A stretch of 64,000 nt of DNA, taken from positions 41,291 to 105,290 of the forward strand of contig NZ_JAEMHM010000022.1 in the NCBI RefSeq assembly GCF_016458275.1, read 5' to 3'. The position numbers were made by a program, and so were the translations under genes. The DNA comes from Geomesophilobacter sediminis (lineage in GTDB: Bacteria > Desulfobacterota > Desulfuromonadia > Geobacterales > Geobacteraceae). The notes below the pieces were generated by a model. That model made no database searches, had not been told where the DNA came from, and was given only the letters and a program-made list of their open reading frames with translations. This document shows, in pieces, positions 61,982-64,000 of this stretch (positions are counted from its first letter, which is position 1; each line of letters starts with the position of its first letter).

Positions 61982-62458
61982 ATGTTGATGATTATTCTAA
62001 AATGGTCTTTGCGAACAACTTTATATCTCTTCTTCAGTACTTTTTTGTGGGGGTGCATTTATTTTGTTTTCGATAAACAAATTACTGATCGTTGCATTTC
62101 CTTCATAATTAGTGAAGTGGCAGCAGGTGCTATTGCTGGCTTAGTTGGAGCCTTTATTTATGACAAGTACATGGAGCTTACAAAGTTATATTTTCAGCTA
62201 GATCCTTCTAGTAATACTGCTAGTAACAGTAATTGCACTTCAAATGTCTCGCTAAGCAAAGGCGTTGACCTAATATTTTACATACTGCCTTTTGTTTGGT
62301 TCTTTATTCGTTTTGGGACCGAAAAACCAATAGTTATTGCTAGGTCCGAGTTTGTGTCTGCTATATTGATTGGAGGATGGATTGCGCTTGGATTTAATAG
62401 TATGTTTTTGCAAGGGATATTTAGGAATAAAATTCAAAACGCAATTTCTGGAAGGTAG
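61982..62458 (+). CDS. Small four-helix membrane protein, unknown
   Basis: A 158-residue protein with hydrophobic helices at about 4-30, 38-62, 97-115 and 122-146. Residues 70-90 are a Ser/Asn/Thr loop. I do not recognise a family. ATG 61982 has GGAG seven bases upstream. It ends two bases before the next start, so the pair is translationally linked. AT-rich base use suggests acquisition. Confidence 0.6.
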   Translation: MLMIILKWSLRTTLYLFFSTFLWGCIYFVFDKQITDRCISFIISEVAAGAIAGLVGAFIYDKYMELTKLYFQLDPSSNTASNSNCTSNVSLSKGVDLIFYILPFVWFFIRFGTEKPIVIARSEFVSAILIGGWIALGFNSMFLQGIFRNKIQNAISGR

Positions 62459-62460
62459 CC

Positions 62461-63792
62461 ATGATGCCCTCTATAAATACAAATGTACATAAAATGAATA
62501 AACTTGCTCAGTATGGCTTTGCTATAACAGTTCCATCGTCTTCTATTGGAGGAAAGATTCTTTTGGTGCTGAAATTTGCGAAACGAATAACGAGACATAT
62601 TTTTCTTTATACTGCAGATCTGGCCTTTTCATTATTTTTTCCTGAATGCCGGATTTTGTCCAGGATGCCACTTGATGTCTTTTACTCACGTACTGGAAAG
62701 TTCAGAGAACACCCATTGAGCAATTTTTTGGTAAAGTGGGATCTGCCAAGTATCTCATCTACCTACTCTGCGCTTACCATCCTTAGCTTATTTAAGGGGA
62801 TTTCACCGGATACTGATTTGAAATATGCAGCTACCCTCTTGTTTCAAGCATTGCATAACAGCTATGACCAGGATTCCGGAGCTTTTTTAGACTACGGTAC
62901 AAAAATGCCCGACTTTAGAGCAACATACTATGGGATACGCTCCATAAAACTGCTAGAAGAAATATCTGGCATCACAAAAGAATGCCTATTATCTGAGCTA
63001 AGTATTGATTCAGAACAACTTTGTAGCTTTTTGTTGCTCAAAGGTCAATCCACTGAGTATTTGCATCTCTGGGAAAAAATACAACCAAATTTTTCTATTT
63101 TGGAAAAATCTCTCTCGTCTATTTCATATATTAGTAATGACCTGTTTAAGCTCGGATATGTTTATAGCCTGCATGATCTTGGGGATTATATTCTTGAGAA
63201 AGATGGACAAATTCAAGGATTTAAGCTTTTTATATCGGACAAGCATCCTAACATTTCGGCAAATAAGTCAGGCATGTTGTTGCTTCCGGTGCTAAATAAC
63301 CTGCGCGACTCCCCGATCAGGCCTGACAATATAGACGTGGAAGCCATTATGCGGACAGCAGTTATCAGCTTGCACACATATGATAAGGGCAATATATACA
63401 GTCAGTTATTCAATATTTACAACACTATAATAACTATAAAGCTTATTGAAGACTGTTGCAATATGTCTAGTGATAATATCACTCACGTTGAGGAAATTAT
63501 GTACTTGGTCGACTCAATGCTGGACATCCTTAACCAATCCCTAAATTACAAAGGAGGCTTTTTATTTAATACCGAATTTTACTCTGCACCGAATCTTTAC
63601 GCCTCTCGTTTATTTGTCGAAATTCTACATTTGCGTTCAAAGCTTCGCATAATTAACAAAACAGGTTTAGAAAATTTCATTTACGACACCTTCGATTTTC
63701 AGAGTGGGCTTTTTAGGAATTACCCATATAGATCTTGGTACTATTTGCGGAATATTAAAGCAGGCCGTCAAATAGCAGCCCCTAGGTTGTAA
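62461..63792 (+). CDS. Unknown protein with prenyltransferase/terpene-cyclase-like toroid repeats
   Basis: A 443-residue protein. Three stretches fit the alpha/alpha toroid repeat (Gly/Phe turn, then P.(F/I)..TY.A...L..L): DLPSISSTYSALTILSLF (94-111), DSGAFLDYGTKMPDFRATYY (138-157) continuing into a helix, and YKGGFLFNTEFYSAPNLYAS near residue 365. A closing SGLFRNYPYRSW resembles the last repeat. The DXDD motif of squalene-hopene cyclases is not seen. It starts with mild hydrophobicity at 20-60. It follows the membrane protein by two bases. A lipid or isoprenoid link is possible but speculative. Confidence 0.55.
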   Translation: MMPSINTNVHKMNKLAQYGFAITVPSSSIGGKILLVLKFAKRITRHIFLYTADLAFSLFFPECRILSRMPLDVFYSRTGKFREHPLSNFLVKWDLPSISSTYSALTILSLFKGISPDTDLKYAATLLFQALHNSYDQDSGAFLDYGTKMPDFRATYYGIRSIKLLEEISGITKECLLSELSIDSEQLCSFLLLKGQSTEYLHLWEKIQPNFSILEKSLSSISYISNDLFKLGYVYSLHDLGDYILEKDGQIQGFKLFISDKHPNISANKSGMLLLPVLNNLRDSPIRPDNIDVEAIMRTAVISLHTYDKGNIYSQLFNIYNTIITIKLIEDCCNMSSDNITHVEEIMYLVDSMLDILNQSLNYKGGFLFNTEFYSAPNLYASRLFVEILHLRSKLRIINKTGLENFIYDTFDFQSGLFRNYPYRSWYYLRNIKAGRQIAAPRL

Positions 63793-64000
63793 GATCTTAC
63801 CTTTTGAGGTAGTTCAGATCTCTGGATGTATTGGAGCCATGATTCACTGTTTAACTATGTCTGGCTGAGGTGTCACGAGCGCTATCGGTACCGGGTCTAC
63901 ACATTGCACATCCGTCAAATGTGTACGGCCTGTTGCCCAAAAGGCATCTTTACCCACTCGCTTTTCTCGGAATTGCTGTAACGTACCGAAAAATATGGAT
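63793..64000. other. Gene-free end of the window
   Basis: No gene is seen. GCTGAGGTGTCA at 63865-63876 matches the outer end of the REP-transposase element (CTGAGGTGTCA at 57088) and then diverges, so a related element or a coincidence is possible. Confidence 0.35.

Noticed and set aside
52007..64000. A complete tRNA-integrated genomic island with both att sites
   Set aside because: No integrase gene and no second copy of the tRNA 3' end is visible in the window, so only the tRNA-side junction can be suggested.
1..64000. CRISPR array or rRNA genes
   Set aside because: No regularly spaced direct repeats and no rRNA-like conserved sequence were seen.

Overview
The window looks like a chromosome segment of a Geobacter-type bacterium (Geobacterales, Desulfuromonadota). 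This is inferred from the gene content: two giant secreted multihaem c-type cytochromes with 21 CxxCH motifs each, a trihaem cytochrome, a CcsA-type cytochrome c maturation protein, BchE-like radical SAM proteins and NrfJ-like lipoprotein repeats. Most of the window is GC-rich; the last 4 kb is distinctly AT-rich. No species is claimed.

Region 1 (1-26.6 kb) is a cell-surface polysaccharide locus. It holds family 2 and family 4 glycosyltransferases, four multi-membrane glycosyltransferases of the PMT/ArnT kind, UDP-galactopyranose mutase, a Wzx-like flippase, two OafA-like acyltransferases, a polysaccharide deacetylase, two SAM methyltransferases, a GT-D-like glycosyltransferase, a GNAT/BcsL-like acyltransferase, a UPF0489 (arginase-like) protein and a B12-type radical SAM protein. 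Genes from 4.7 to 24.1 kb run leftwards in tight, often overlapping order. Together they would build, modify and flip a galactofuranose-containing, acylated and partly deacetylated glycan.

Region 2 (27.1-33.6 kb) is a tetrapyrrole-flavoured module: ccsA, then two BchE-family radical SAM proteins flanked by two paralogous four-helix membrane proteins of the HsmA type, closed by a family 2 glycosyltransferase. Region 3 (33.8-47.2 kb) is an envelope and electron-transfer block: a three-repeat NrfJ-like lipoprotein, an outer-membrane beta-barrel with a Pro/Ala tail, a trihaem cytochrome and two tandem paralogous giant cytochromes. Region 4 (47.6-51.8 kb) is a two-gene RND efflux pump.

Region 5 (52.0-64.0 kb) starts at tRNA-Arg(TCG) and is accessory DNA. 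It has remnants and copies of toxin-antitoxin systems (a RelE fragment, a RelE-like protein with a Cys4 insert beside a YheU-like protein, a TacAT pair, and a BrnTA pair whose toxin is broken), a stand-alone receiver domain and two orphan small genes. These are followed by a REP-associated transposase element with 27-bp inverted ends, and by an IS481-type element inserted with an 8-bp target duplication into a partial copy of that element. The AT-rich tail carries an OLD-type ATPase/TOPRIM protein (possible phage defence) and an unknown two-gene unit: a small four-helix membrane protein plus a protein with prenyltransferase/terpene-cyclase-like toroid repeats. Dispersed palindromic repeats occur in many intergenic gaps.
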